A stretch of 64,000 bases of DNA from an uncultured Spirochaetaceae bacterium (lineage in GTDB: Bacteria; Spirochaetota; Spirochaetia; Sphaerochaetales; Sphaerochaetaceae). The stretch spans positions 1 through 64,000 of the forward strand of contig CALXMP010000011.1 in the NCBI GenBank assembly GCA_944389505.1, given 5' to 3'. Shown piece after piece: positions 30,248 through 39,424 of this stretch; within the stretch, counting starts at the first letter, position 1, and each line of letters opens with the position of its first letter. Position numbers and translations under genes: made by a program. Under the pieces are notes generated by a model. It searched no databases, was not told the DNA's origin, and saw nothing but the letters and a program-made list of their open reading frames with translations.

Positions 30248-31389
30248 AATTCATCGGGGATGAATCCATCCTCCATGATTGTGAATTCATTGCCATTGCT
30301 ATCGGTTGCAGTAATCTCTGTCTGATCCGTTCCGACTGGAATGGAAAGTGTGACAAGGGAATCATTGGCCTTTCCTGCATCGTCTCCGATGCTTTCAGGC
30401 CGTGGGCCGCCGATTGAAAGGGATACGGTACGCATCCTGTCCCATTCGGGAAGCGCGAAGTAATCCACATCCGATGCTCCCGATGAAAGCTCTGAGAAAG
30501 AGAGTTCAGAGAGCCTTCCAGCATTCTGGTCAAGCGAGAGGAATGTCCTGAAAAGCTCTCCCGTCTCCTCGTCTGTGGAGAACTCGGTGATGCATCCATC
30601 CCTGAACGCTGCAGAGAATGAGCTTACCTTTCTGCCGAAGAGCATGAACGGTCTTGTCGATGTGATATACCCATCAGCCGATGAAGGATCGATCGCACGG
30701 AAGATATCCGAAGCGAAGACCGTCGGCACAAAACGCTTTCCAGAGGGGAGCTCCGTTATTGTTGTAGCGAATCTTGAGCCCGGAAGGAATCTGAATGAGA
30801 TATCGGTACCGTTCTCATCTGCTATCCTGCACTCATATAGATCAAGCTTGTTGAGCTCATTCCTTTCATAGACAACAAGGTCCGAATCCTCGTTAAGCTT
30901 CGATATGAAGCTATCCTCTTCGAGGGACAGAAGCGATGAGATAAGGGATGCAGGAATCATCCTGTCCCCATCTTCCTCGATTACCGCACCCCATGCATCA
31001 GATGGAGCAGGAGCTGCTGCAAACGCAAGGGACGGGGCTGGATTTCCAAGCGGATCGGACAGATGCCTGAAGCGCTGTATTGCTGCAGGAGTGAGCTTTT
31101 TCTCATCGATTTCCTCATACTCCCTGTATACAGGAATATAGAGCAGGGCAGTGGGCTTTGCAGAGATCGGGAAATCTGAGAAGACCTCATCGCTTGAGAT
31201 GACCTTCCCGTTCTCTATTGTCTGTATGAATGAGCCATTTCCCGTGATCTCCCTGGCTTTTCTTGCGACATCATGGGCAAAATCGAGGTTATCGGCCTCT
31301 GTGTTGATTGAAAGCACATCGCCCCTGGCAAGACCAAGAGCGTGGCGGAGGATTGCCTCCGCATATCTTTCGCTGAAGATATCCATCAC
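30244..31389 (-). CDS. Peptidase M29-like protein with degenerate active site
   Basis: 381 residues resembling thermophilic aminopeptidases of family M29: the N-terminal NTEADNLDFAHDVARKARE, the GSRFATTITELPSGKRFVPTVFASD block that corresponds to the family's Glu-containing PEVFTAP region, and the following Y-I-T-S-T-R-P-F stretch. In active members two downstream metal/proton blocks, of the type N.LFDENA.CH and N.S..H.D.M.G, follow. I find no counterpart here: the C-terminal third has no histidine in such a setting. It is therefore probably not a peptidase. It overlaps the PurA-type gene by 4 bases, so the two are co-expressed. Confidence 0.7.
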   Translation of the reverse strand: MMDIFSERYAEAILRHALGLARGDVLSINTEADNLDFAHDVARKAREITGNGSFIQTIENGKVISSDEVFSDFPISAKPTALLYIPVYREYEEIDEKKLTPAAIQRFRHLSDPLGNPAPSLAFAAAPAPSDAWGAVIEEDGDRMIPASLISSLLSLEEDSFISKLNEDSDLVVYERNELNKLDLYECRIADENGTDISFRFLPGSRFATTITELPSGKRFVPTVFASDIFRAIDPSSADGYITSTRPFMLFGRKVSSFSAAFRDGCITEFSTDEETGELFRTFLSLDQNAGRLSELSFSELSSGASDVDYFALPEWDRMRTVSLSIGGPRPESIGDDAGKANDSLVTLSIPVGTDQTEITATDSNGNEFTIMEDGFIPDEF

Positions 31390-31679
31390 TCTTTATCCGT
31401 TTCCGGAGTCCTCTTCCTTCTCCTGAGATTGTCCTCTCTTACTCTTGTTCCATGCATCTTGATGTAATCGATGGATTTCTGGAACTCCTTTATGAACTCT
31501 CCCATATCTTCCTGATAGACGATGATAGACTGCCTGAGATACCTGCCTTCCGTATCGGTCGGCCTTGACTCTACGATATTGAGAAAGAGATCGCCATAGA
31601 TATTCTCCTTCACATTGAAGAAGTATGTGCGGTCATTCTTCATAAGCTTGGTCGAAAAGACCTCTCCTCGCTCTCCCAT
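31386..31679 (-). CDS. PUR-alpha-like ssDNA/RNA-binding protein (DUF3276, BpuR-like)
   Basis: 97 residues. The sequence MGERGEVFSTKLMKNDRTYFFNVKENIYGD is a PUR repeat: two or three beta strands with aromatic residues, then an amphipathic helix (DMGEFIKEFQKSIDYIKMHG). Borrelia BpuR is the best-studied relative, a homodimer that binds DNA and RNA and regulates translation and transcription. The protein ends in a basic tail (RVREDNLRRRKRTPE). Start ATG at 31679 is preceded by GGACCC; upstream spacing is acceptable. Confidence 0.85.
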   Translation of the reverse strand: MGERGEVFSTKLMKNDRTYFFNVKENIYGDLFLNIVESRPTDTEGRYLRQSIIVYQEDMGEFIKEFQKSIDYIKMHGTRVREDNLRRRKRTPETDKE

Positions 31680-31744
31680 AATGGGTCCTCCGTTGATGAT
31701 TGATGACTACTTATACCATCTAGAAGATATTATGAAAAGATATA

Positions 31745-31773
31745 TTGACACAGGTTTTCACATGGTGTAATGT
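31745..31773 (+). promoter_or_regulatory. Promoter of tRNA-Gly
   Basis: TTGACA (31745-31750), 17 bases, TAATGT (31768-31773), 16 bases before the tRNA. Confidence 0.65.
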
Positions 31774-31789
31774 ATCACCCGTTGCTGAT

Positions 31790-31861
<72 letters not shown>

Positions 31862-31866
31862 TTCAT

Positions 31867-31888
31867 ATCCTCCTTTGGAGGATTTTTC
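31867..31888 (+). terminator. Terminator after tRNA-Gly
   Basis: ATCCTCC, loop TTT, GGAGGAT, then TTTTC. Its reverse complement ends the convergent rnhB region only weakly. Confidence 0.8.
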
Positions 31889-31900
31889 TTTTTCTGTTCG

Positions 31901-32527
31901 TTAGAAAAGCTCCGGCTGCTCATCGTTCCTTGTTACTGTTCCTGCATTGAATGTCATGCGCTCAATAGGGGAAGGACCAAGCTCTGCGATTCTCTTCCTA
32001 TGCTCCGGAGAGGGATAGCCTTTGTGCTTTGCATAGCCGTATCCAGGCCATTTCCTGTCGCAGAGGACCATTATCCTGTCTCTCTCGTTCTTTGCGAGGA
32101 TCGACGCAGCCATTATCTCGGGAATCTTCGCATCGCCTTTGATGATTGCCCTGCATTCGATATCCACATCGGGGGTTCGGTTGCCATCTGCAAGGAGAAG
32201 ATCGATATGGACCTTCGTAGCAACCTTCTCATAGGCCTTTCTCATCGCAAGCATCGATGCGTTGAGGATGTTGATCTCGTCGATTGTTTTATGGCTGACC
32301 GATGCCGTTGCCCATACAGCTCGCTCCTTGATGATTCTCTCTGCCTCGATGCGCTTCTTTTCAGAGAGCTTCTTGCTGTCTCCCAGTATTTCTATGGGAA
32401 AATCTGGAGGGAGGACTACGGCCGCGGCTACGACAGGGCCTGCAAGAGGGCCTCTTCCGGCTTCATCGGTTCCACAGATTGTGAGGGTGCTTTCCTCCAG
32501 ATTGAACAGAGTGTTTTCCATTTCCAT
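31901..32527 (-). CDS. rnhB: Ribonuclease HII
   Basis: 208 residues. The DEDD-type active site is visible in GTDEAGRGPLAGPVVAAAVV (Asp and Glu, about residues 20-40), DSKKLSEKKR, and the LLADGNR block (about 110-116). It removes RNA primers and single misincorporated ribonucleotides from DNA. It is divergent from smc with 45 bases between starts. Confidence 0.95.
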   Translation of the reverse strand: MEMENTLFNLEESTLTICGTDEAGRGPLAGPVVAAAVVLPPDFPIEILGDSKKLSEKKRIEAERIIKERAVWATASVSHKTIDEINILNASMLAMRKAYEKVATKVHIDLLLADGNRTPDVDIECRAIIKGDAKIPEIMAASILAKNERDRIMVLCDRKWPGYGYAKHKGYPSPEHRKRIAELGPSPIERMTFNAGTVTRNDEQPELF

Positions 32528-32572
32528 CCTTAATGCTATAATCGGGAGGATTTCTTTGCAAGGAGTGGGCCG

Positions 32573-35389
32573 TTGTTTCTAAAGTCTCTAGAACTCTATG
32601 GCTTCAAGAGTTTCGCCGATAGGACGCATATTAATTTCGTTGATGGCATCACTGCCCTCATAGGGCCGAATGGCTGCGGCAAATCGAATATCGTCGATGC
32701 CGTGAAGTGGGTTCTCGGTGAGCAGTCGATGAAGACCATCAGAGCAGGGAAGAAAGAGGATGTCATCTTCAATGGCACGGATACTCGTAAGCCCATGACA
32801 TTCGCCGAGGTCTCCCTTGTTATAGACAACAGCGCCCATACGCTTCCGACAGATGTTGAGGAGATCGAGATAAGGCGAAGGGTGTTCCGCTCCGGTGAGA
32901 GCGAATACTACCTGAACAAGCAGCGCTGTCTTCTCAGGAATATCCAGGAACTCTTCTTCGATACGGGAGTAGGCAAGAGCGCCTATTCAATACTCGAGCA
33001 GGGAAAGATCGACCAGATCCTCTCAACCAAGCCTGAGGACAGAAGGTACATATTCGAAGAGGCTGCCGGTATCTCAAGATACAAGGCACAGTGCAATGAA
33101 GCGCAGAACAAGCTCCAGCGTACCGAGGAGAATATCAATGATATCGAGATACAGGCCAGGGACGCGAAGAGAGCATGCGACAGGACGCGCAGCCAGGCTG
33201 AGAAGGCCATAAAGGCTAAGGAGCTGGAGAAGAGGGCCTTTGCTCTCGATGTCCAGTTCCATCTCGGGCAGCTGAGGACCTACTCGCTCATGAATGATGA
33301 GAGGGCAAGGCTTCTTTCAGAGGCGCAGGCTGAGATTGAGCGGCTGAAAGCCCGGATTGACGATCTCACTAAGGAGATAAATGACGAGCAGGATACGGTG
33401 ACGGGCGACAATGACCGCCTCCATGCAATACAGATTGAGATTACTGCTCTCTCCGGTTCAATACAGAATGCGGAACAGGCAATCTCCATGATGGATGAGC
33501 GCTACAAAGAGTATGCCCTGACGGAGCGTACAAGCCGGGAGAAGGCTGAGGATATAAGATCATCCTTTGACCGCGATAGGGGTGAGATAGAGCGCTTTGA
33601 GGAGACTGTCAGGGATAATGAGGACAGGCTTGAGGAAGAGGAGCGCCAGCTTTCTGCCCTGCGGAAGATGCTCGAAGACAATATGGAGAAGATCCAGACA
33701 ACGGAGAAGGAGGCCAGCGACCGCGAGGCACGCAACAACGAGCTCGATGCTGAGCTTCTCTCCCTTTCCGATGAGCTGAGGGGCATCATCGAGGAGCTTG
33801 TCAGCGAGGTTGATGAGAATACAGGAACGGAGTACTCCTCTGAGCGCCGGGATGCTGCAGAGAAGGCGATAAGATCCCAGGCTGATTCCCTTCTTGTTCT
33901 TCTCGATGGGAGAATCGGGCATATCTCCGGCCTCAAGGATGATATCCCAATCTCCAGAGACGGTGTTCTCAAGGATTTCTCGAAGATACATTCAGGTATT
34001 GAGGAGATGATCGGGGCATTCGATGAGTATAAGTCCTCGATTCCTCCTGTAATCGATCTTCTCCTTTCATCGGAAGGACTTATCGCAAGAAAGCGCAATG
34101 CTGAGACAAGGGAGAAGGAAGTAAGGGCGGAGATGGCCAGCAACAGGATCTTCATCTCCGATGCCCGTGAGCGCGTGCAGATCCTCAGAGGCGATACCGA
34201 TTCGCTCAGGAACGCTATTGATGCCGCGAACCGCCACTATGGTGAGCTCAAGGCTTCGGTAGAGGGCTCCCAGCAGATACTCGGGAATATGAAAAAGGCC
34301 CTTGAGGATAAGTCATTCACGCTCTCCGATGCACTTGCGGAGGCCGAGAAGGCCAAGAGCAGGATGACAGAGGTTGCAGAAGGGCTGAAGGAGAAGGAGG
34401 CCGAGAAGGCCGAGTGCATCGAGAAGCGGAAAGCAAAAGAGGAGGAGTATAACCTGCTTGCATCCGAGTCTGCACAGAAGGGGCAGCAGCTTGCACAGAA
34501 GCGCAAGGAGAAGGATGAGCTGATGACGAAGTTCACCGAGACTCAGTCAGCAGCAGCTTCGCAGAAATCATACCTTGAGAGCTCCGGCAATCTTACGCAG
34601 AACACGATCCAGAACTTCTTCAACAAGTATGGAAGGAATCTCGGCGAGTTCATGGAGGAGTACAAGGACAAGGAGATTCCCTCCGAGACACTGATCCAGA
34701 ATGAGCTCAAGCAGGTCCAGTCAGAGCTTCAGGCTTTCGGCAACATAAACTTCATGGCTGAGCAGGAGTATGAGGAGAATCTCGAGCAGTATAAGTTCTA
34801 TGCTAAGCATCTTGAGGATCTGGAGAAGGCCAAGGCCGATCTTGTGCAGGTTCTTGATGAGATAACCCATCGTTCCGAGGAGCTCTTCACGAAGACATAC
34901 AAGGAGATAAGCGCGAACTTTCAGGCGATGTTCAAGCGTCTCTTCGGTGGCGGAAGGGCGGAGATAACGCTCGAGGATCCGGAAAATGTCCTTACGTCGG
35001 GCATAAATATCCTTGCACAGCCGCCTGGGAAGAAGCCTCAGTATCTCAACCTGCTCTCAGGCGGAGAGAGGTCGATGACAGCTGTTGCACTCCTTTTCGC
35101 GACGTATCAGGTAAAGCCATCTCCTTTCTGTATACTCGATGAGCTCGATGCGGCACTCGATGACAGGAACGTAGGCTACTTCCTGGGAGTCCTTGATGAC
35201 TTCTCCAGATCCAGCCAGTTCATCATCATCACGCATAACAAGCATACCGTCACCGGTTCGCAGAGCCTGCTTGGCGTAACGCAGATGGAGCCGGGTGTCT
35301 CCATCACTACAACGTATAGGCTTGAGAGCGTGAAGGGCGAGCCGGTCATCTTTGATGACAGCAACAAGGAAGTGAACTTCGATGCCTGA
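32573..35389 (+). CDS. smc: Chromosome segregation protein SMC, short form
   Basis: 938 residues, clearly shorter than the usual 1150-1190. The N-terminal head has Walker A GPNGCGKSN at 31-39 and the WVLGEQSMKTIRAGKKEDVIF block; the C-terminal head has signature LLSGGERSMTA near 824 and Walker B FCILDELDAALDD near 852. Two long coiled-coil arms (about 165-400 and 520-740) flank a middle part (about 400-520) in which I find no recognisable SMC hinge motif. Start is TTG at 32573, supported by AAGGAG 8 bases upstream and by the family N-terminus FLKSLELYGFKSFADRT. SMC organises and segregates the chromosome with ScpA/B. Confidence 0.93.
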   Translation: MFLKSLELYGFKSFADRTHINFVDGITALIGPNGCGKSNIVDAVKWVLGEQSMKTIRAGKKEDVIFNGTDTRKPMTFAEVSLVIDNSAHTLPTDVEEIEIRRRVFRSGESEYYLNKQRCLLRNIQELFFDTGVGKSAYSILEQGKIDQILSTKPEDRRYIFEEAAGISRYKAQCNEAQNKLQRTEENINDIEIQARDAKRACDRTRSQAEKAIKAKELEKRAFALDVQFHLGQLRTYSLMNDERARLLSEAQAEIERLKARIDDLTKEINDEQDTVTGDNDRLHAIQIEITALSGSIQNAEQAISMMDERYKEYALTERTSREKAEDIRSSFDRDRGEIERFEETVRDNEDRLEEEERQLSALRKMLEDNMEKIQTTEKEASDREARNNELDAELLSLSDELRGIIEELVSEVDENTGTEYSSERRDAAEKAIRSQADSLLVLLDGRIGHISGLKDDIPISRDGVLKDFSKIHSGIEEMIGAFDEYKSSIPPVIDLLLSSEGLIARKRNAETREKEVRAEMASNRIFISDARERVQILRGDTDSLRNAIDAANRHYGELKASVEGSQQILGNMKKALEDKSFTLSDALAEAEKAKSRMTEVAEGLKEKEAEKAECIEKRKAKEEEYNLLASESAQKGQQLAQKRKEKDELMTKFTETQSAAASQKSYLESSGNLTQNTIQNFFNKYGRNLGEFMEEYKDKEIPSETLIQNELKQVQSELQAFGNINFMAEQEYEENLEQYKFYAKHLEDLEKAKADLVQVLDEITHRSEELFTKTYKEISANFQAMFKRLFGGGRAEITLEDPENVLTSGINILAQPPGKKPQYLNLLSGGERSMTAVALLFATYQVKPSPFCILDELDAALDDRNVGYFLGVLDDFSRSSQFIIITHNKHTVTGSQSLLGVTQMEPGVSITTTYRLESVKGEPVIFDDSNKEVNFDA

Positions 35390-35396
35390 TGCCGTA

Positions 35397-35426
35397 TTGA
35401 CTGCAGACGCTACGTTATTGTATAAG
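35397..35426 (+). promoter_or_regulatory. Promoter of the ffh-rplS operon
   Basis: TTGACT (35397-35402), 18 bases, TATAAG (35421-35426), 32 bases before the ffh ATG. Confidence 0.6.
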
Positions 35427-35457
35427 CATAATGTTGTTTTCTTGGGTTTAGGTAGCG

Positions 35458-36792
35458 ATGTTTGATAGCATTACAGCGAAATTCAGCGGAATAATGAGGA
35501 CTCTTTCCGGAAAGGGAAAGATCTCGGAGAAGAATGTACGTGATGCCGTGGAGGAAATCAAGGAGGCTCTCCTTGATGCAGATGTCAATCTCCGCGTTGT
35601 CCGCCGTTTCGTCAATTCAACGCTCGATGAGGCGCTTGGCGAGAAGGTTCTCCAGTCCGTCAATCCCGGTCAGCAGTTCACCAAGATCGTATACGATAAG
35701 ATGGTGCAGCTCCTGGGAGGTGATGAGGCATCGTCACTGAATCTAAAGGGAAAGGACACAACATCCGTAATCCTTCTTATGGGTCTGCAGGGATCAGGTA
35801 AAACGACTGCGGCACATAAGCTCGCATACCGGCTGAAGAAGGAAGGACGCTCAGTCATGCTCGTTGCAGCTGACCTTGTCCGTCCAGCAGCTATCACACA
35901 GCTCCAGGTTCTCGGGGAGAAGGCCGGTGTTCCTGTATTCACAATCCCTGAGGAGAAGAATCCTGCGGTCGTTGCCGAGAAGGCTATATCGAAGGCAAGA
36001 CACGATCTTATCGATACGGTCATAATCGATACATCAGGAAGAATGCACCTTGATCAGGCTCTTATGGAGGAAATCCAGAGAGTCGCGAAGGTATCAAGGC
36101 CGGATGAGACGCTCTTCGTTGCAGATGCAATGACAGGCCAGAGTGCCGTTGATATCGCGAAGGAGTTCGAGGAGAAGGTCGGTATATCCGGCGTAATCCT
36201 TACCAAGTTCGATTCAGATACCAGAGGCGGTGCTGCTCTCTCGCTCCGTTCCGTTGTCGGTAAGCCGATCAAGTTCATCGGTACTGGCGAGAAGATGGAG
36301 GATCTCGAGGTCTTCCATGCAGACAGGATCGCATCCAGAATCCTCGGAATGGGCGATGTCGTCTCCCTCGTCGAGAAGGCGCAGGAGCAGTATGACCAGG
36401 CTGAGGCAGAGAAGCTCCAGAAGAAGATGGAGAAGAACACCTTCGATCTTCAGGACTATCTCGATCAGCTGGAGAAGGTGGGGAACATGGGATCTGCGGA
36501 TAAGCTTCTTGAGATGATTCCAGGAGCAAAGGGGAATATCTCTGAAGAGGACCTTGATCTTGCAGGTCTTGAGAAGGAGAAGGCTATCATCAAGTCGATG
36601 ACAAAGTTCGAAAAGGAAAACTACAGGATCATCGGGCCTTCCAGAAGAAAGAGGATAGCTAAGGGGTCTGGCACATCTGTCGCTGATGTCGCAAGGCTTC
36701 TTAAGAAATTCGAGAAATCGAAGCTCATGATGAGAAAGATCATGACGAATAAGAAATTACAGGCTGCGTTCCTCAAGCAGATGGGAATGTAG
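35458..36792 (+). CDS. ffh: Signal recognition particle protein Ffh (SRP54)
   Basis: 444 residues. NG domain: G1 loop GLQGSGKTT near 112, DTSGRMHLD near 190 and TKFDSDTRGGAAL near 250. The M domain starts near 300 and holds the RNA-binding helix-turn-helix (GPSRRKRIAKGSGTSVADV, about 388-406) and a methionine-rich end (MMRKIMTNKKLQAAFLKQMGM). It binds signal peptides together with 4.5S RNA and delivers ribosomes to FtsY. First gene of the conserved ffh-rpsP-khpA-rimM-trmD-rplS block. Confidence 0.97.
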   Translation: MFDSITAKFSGIMRTLSGKGKISEKNVRDAVEEIKEALLDADVNLRVVRRFVNSTLDEALGEKVLQSVNPGQQFTKIVYDKMVQLLGGDEASSLNLKGKDTTSVILLMGLQGSGKTTAAHKLAYRLKKEGRSVMLVAADLVRPAAITQLQVLGEKAGVPVFTIPEEKNPAVVAEKAISKARHDLIDTVIIDTSGRMHLDQALMEEIQRVAKVSRPDETLFVADAMTGQSAVDIAKEFEEKVGISGVILTKFDSDTRGGAALSLRSVVGKPIKFIGTGEKMEDLEVFHADRIASRILGMGDVVSLVEKAQEQYDQAEAEKLQKKMEKNTFDLQDYLDQLEKVGNMGSADKLLEMIPGAKGNISEEDLDLAGLEKEKAIIKSMTKFEKENYRIIGPSRRKRIAKGSGTSVADVARLLKKFEKSKLMMRKIMTNKKLQAAFLKQMGM

Positions 36793-36818
36793 CTTTCAAG
36801 CAGTATAAGGAGATTACC

Positions 36819-37076
36819 GTGAGCACTACAATGAGACTCAAGCGCTTTGGCACCAAGAAGAGACCTTATTACAGGGTCGTTGTCCAGGACAATCGTCTTG
36901 CGACATCTTCGAAGACTATCGATGAAGTCGGAACATACCGCCCAATCGAGGAGAAGGACCAGGTTCTTCTCAACGAGGAGAAAGTCAGGGAATGGCTTAA
37001 GAAGGGTGTTGTTGTTTCCCCAACTGTAAAGCAGCTTCTGAATTCGCAGGGAATCGCGATTAGCCGCAAGGACTGA
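36819..37076 (+). CDS. rpsP: 30S ribosomal protein S16
   Basis: 85 residues. RLKRFGTKKRPYYRVVVQD is the S16 signature. GTG at 36819 is chosen as start because AAGGAG sits 5 bases upstream and the protein then begins a few residues before RLKRFG as in homologues; ATG at 36831 would shorten it. Component of the small subunit 5' domain. Confidence 0.96.
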   Translation: MSTTMRLKRFGTKKRPYYRVVVQDNRLATSSKTIDEVGTYRPIEEKDQVLLNEEKVREWLKKGVVVSPTVKQLLNSQGIAISRKD

Positions 37077-37091
37077 TGTCCGGAGGCTCAT

Positions 37092-37325
37092 ATGGAGAAG
37101 GAACTGATTGAATTCATTGTCAGAAGCCTTGTCGATGAGCCTGATCAGGTAACGGTGAATGTGATCGAGGGAGAGAAATCCACGATCCTTGAGCTACATG
37201 TTGCCGAATCGGATATCGGTAAGGTGATAGGCAAGCAGGGGAGGATCGCAAAGGCTATCCGCACGATTCTTTCCGCGTCCGCCACAAAGGGCGGCAAGCG
37301 TGCCGTACTGGAGATACTCGACTGA
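37092..37325 (+). CDS. khpA: KH-domain RNA-binding protein KhpA
   Basis: 77 residues, a single KH domain with the GxxG loop in [20 protein letters not shown] (about 41-60). KhpA binds RNA, often as a partner of KhpB/Jag, and its gene usually lies between rpsP and rimM as here. It shares one base (TGATG) with rimM. Confidence 0.93.
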   Translation: MEKELIEFIVRSLVDEPDQVTVNVIEGEKSTILELHVAESDIGKVIGKQGRIAKAIRTILSASATKGGKRAVLEILD

Positions 37326-37834
37326 TGAAAGCATCGCTTCTCGCAGCTGCCACAATTGGCAGGACACATGGTCTTGATGGCTACCTCAGGCTCTATCCTC
37401 TCTCGGGTGAGATAGAGCATCTGATGAAGCTTGAAGAGGCTGTTATCCGGCTCCGTGATGGCAGCGAGAAGAAGGTCATTGCCGAATCAATCAGAATGGT
37501 ATCTGGAGACGCCCTTATCAGATTCAGGGGTTATGATACGCCGGAGAAGGCTAGAGTCCTTGCCGGCGGAGTGCTTCTAATAGAACGCTCACAGGCTCCT
37601 GAGCTCGATGAGGGCGAATTCTATGTCGCCGACTTCTATGGGCTTGATGTGATTTCAGATGGAGTGAAGATCGGAACCATTGAGGATACCTCCGAAGGCG
37701 CCCAGGCAATAATGCTCCATATCAGATGCAATGACGGGCGCATTAGGCTTGTTCCATATCTTCCTGTCTTCCTTTCCCATCCTGATTTCGATAAAGGCAC
37801 GATAGAGCTCCTGATGCCGGAGCTTCTGAGCTGA
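37325..37834 (+). CDS. rimM: 16S rRNA processing protein RimM
   Basis: 169 residues. The N-terminal barrel (AAATIGRTHGLDGYLRLYPL) and the C-terminal PRC-barrel (EGEFYVADFYGLDVISDGVKIGT and RLVPYLPVFL) are both present. It assists maturation of the 30S head together with S19. Spacing to trmD is two bases. Confidence 0.95.
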   Translation: MKASLLAAATIGRTHGLDGYLRLYPLSGEIEHLMKLEEAVIRLRDGSEKKVIAESIRMVSGDALIRFRGYDTPEKARVLAGGVLLIERSQAPELDEGEFYVADFYGLDVISDGVKIGTIEDTSEGAQAIMLHIRCNDGRIRLVPYLPVFLSHPDFDKGTIELLMPELLS

Positions 37835-37836
37835 AT

Positions 37837-38586
37837 ATGCATATAACGATCCTTACTCTCTTTCCTGAGATGGTTATTCCGTTCTTCACCTCTTCAATAA
37901 TGAAGCGCGCGGTGGATAAGGGGATAATCACCTACAGCATCATTGATTTCAGGGATTTCGCCGAGGGTGTACACCATAAGTGCGATGACATCCCGTACGG
38001 AGGCGGAGCCGGCATGGTCATTATGCCTGAGCCTCTCTCAAAGGCTCTGGATAGTATCGCTGCGAAAGGAAAGCGTGTCGTCTTCCCGACCCCGTCGGGC
38101 AGGCTTCTTACAGAAAGCTATGCAGAGGATCTTTCGAAGAACGATGAGCTTGTCTTCATCTGCGGGCACTACGAAGGGGTGGACCAGCGGATAATCGATG
38201 AGTATGTCACCGATGAGATCTCCATAGGCGATTACGTTCTCTCATCTGGAGAGAGCGCATCTATTGTCATCATTGATGCGCTTTTCAGGCTTATCGATGG
38301 GGTCATCGCATCGGAGTCGCTGGAGGAGGAGAGCTTCACGTCGCATCTCCTTGAATATCCTCAGTATACGAGACCGGAAAGGTATTGCAACAAATCCGTG
38401 CCTGATGTATTATTATCCGGTCATCACCGCCATATTACCCAATGGCGTAATGACAAACGGATTGAGAAGACGATGCACTCAAGACCGGATCTGCTCTCTG
38501 ATGCCTCTCTCAGCGTCGATGAGCGGAACAGACTATTGACTATTTTGGATAAGGAAGACCGAAGATGGATATTATCAGAGCTATAG
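37837..38586 (+). CDS. trmD: tRNA (guanine37-N1)-methyltransferase
   Basis: 249 residues of the SPOUT family. The knot region with [16 protein letters not shown] and [12 protein letters not shown] (about 108-140) binds AdoMet; the C-terminal helical domain begins with [21 protein letters not shown]. It makes m1G37, which prevents frameshifting. Its end overlaps the rplS start by 22 bases. Confidence 0.97.
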   Translation: MHITILTLFPEMVIPFFTSSIMKRAVDKGIITYSIIDFRDFAEGVHHKCDDIPYGGGAGMVIMPEPLSKALDSIAAKGKRVVFPTPSGRLLTESYAEDLSKNDELVFICGHYEGVDQRIIDEYVTDEISIGDYVLSSGESASIVIIDALFRLIDGVIASESLEEESFTSHLLEYPQYTRPERYCNKSVPDVLLSGHHRHITQWRNDKRIEKTMHSRPDLLSDASLSVDERNRLLTILDKEDRRWILSEL

Positions 38587-38921
38587 AAGCTAAGCAGATC
38601 AAGGAGAATGCCGAGAACTTCAATGTAGGTGACACTGTCCGTGTCTCATTCAAGATCGTTGAGGGTGCAACCGAAAGAATCCAGGTATTCGAAGGTATCG
38701 TCATTGCAAAGAACAACACAGGCGTGAGAAGGACATTCGTTGTCAGGAAGATCAGCTATGGTGTTGGCGTCGAGAGGATTTTCCCGCTTCACTCCCCAAG
38801 GGTAGAGAAGATCGAGGTTGTCAGAAGAGGACGTGTCAGAAGGGCAAAGCTCTACTACCTCCGCTCCCGCGTTGGCAAGAGCGCAAAGGTGCCTGAGCTC
38901 ATCGTCAAGAAGAATGCCTAA
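38565..38921 (+). CDS. rplS: 50S ribosomal protein L19
   Basis: 118 residues. [26 protein letters not shown] and the [24 protein letters not shown] block are the L19 signature. The start lies inside trmD, which couples translation. A hairpin terminator follows. Confidence 0.97.
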   Translation: MDIIRAIEAKQIKENAENFNVGDTVRVSFKIVEGATERIQVFEGIVIAKNNTGVRRTFVVRKISYGVGVERIFPLHSPRVEKIEVVRRGRVRRAKLYYLRSRVGKSAKVPELIVKKNA

Positions 38922-38938
38922 TCATAAGGGCAGTACAG

Positions 38939-38966
38939 GAGGCGGCTTTGACCGCCTCTTTCTTTT
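38939..38966 (+). terminator. Terminator of the ffh-rplS operon
   Basis: GAGGCGG, loop CTTTGA, CCGCCTC, then TTTCTTTT. Confidence 0.85.
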
Positions 38967-38983
38967 GTCTTAATATTCAAGCT

Positions 38984-39424
38984 ATGAAGAAAACACAGAA
39001 GCCCAACAGAGAAGCCAGCCGCAAGAAGCGGAAGAAGGATGCCATCTCTGGTTTTTCAACGCTTAACCAGGTCGCTGGAGTATCTAAGCCGCGCGTTCAT
39101 CATTCATCGCTGTCTGTCGATGAACCGAAGGTCATCAGGGAACCTCTTCCCCAGTGCGCTTTCTGTTCCGCTCCTATCGAGAGCATTGCCGAATCCTTCA
39201 TGATCGATGACGGAAGGTATGTCCATTTCGACTGCGCTGTGAAGCACATCCGAGAAATGGAGAATATCCCGGATGATAAGATTGTCTCATATATCGGATC
39301 GGGCAACTTCGGGATAATCGAGAAGGGTGAGGATGGTAAATTCACTATCCTGAAGACTATTCCATTCGAGAATAGCGACAGAGTCAGGTCGATGAAGGCG
39401 TTTGTGGAAGGCTGCAAGGTATGA
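38984..39424 (+). CDS. Hypothetical zinc-ribbon-like protein upstream of coaD
   Basis: 146 residues from ATG 38984. The first 25 residues are very basic (MKKTQKPNREASRKKRKKD). A C-x2-C...H-x2-D-C arrangement (CAFCSAPIESIAESF, then YVHFDCAVKHI) around residues 60-100 suggests one bound zinc, followed by a small C-terminal domain (DKIVSYIGSGNFGIIEKGE). The family is not recognised. It overlaps coaD by 4 bases, so it is probably co-translated with it. A nucleic-acid-binding role would suit the basic tail and zinc site, but that is inference. Confidence 0.65.
   Translation: MKKTQKPNREASRKKRKKDAISGFSTLNQVAGVSKPRVHHSSLSVDEPKVIREPLPQCAFCSAPIESIAESFMIDDGRYVHFDCAVKHIREMENIPDDKIVSYIGSGNFGIIEKGEDGKFTILKTIPFENSDRVRSMKAFVEGCKV

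Noticed and set aside
33502-34155. 217-codon minus-strand frame inside smc, Ser-rich
   Set aside because: Low-complexity Ser/Leu content comes from reading coiled-coil codons backwards; no ribosome site or domain.
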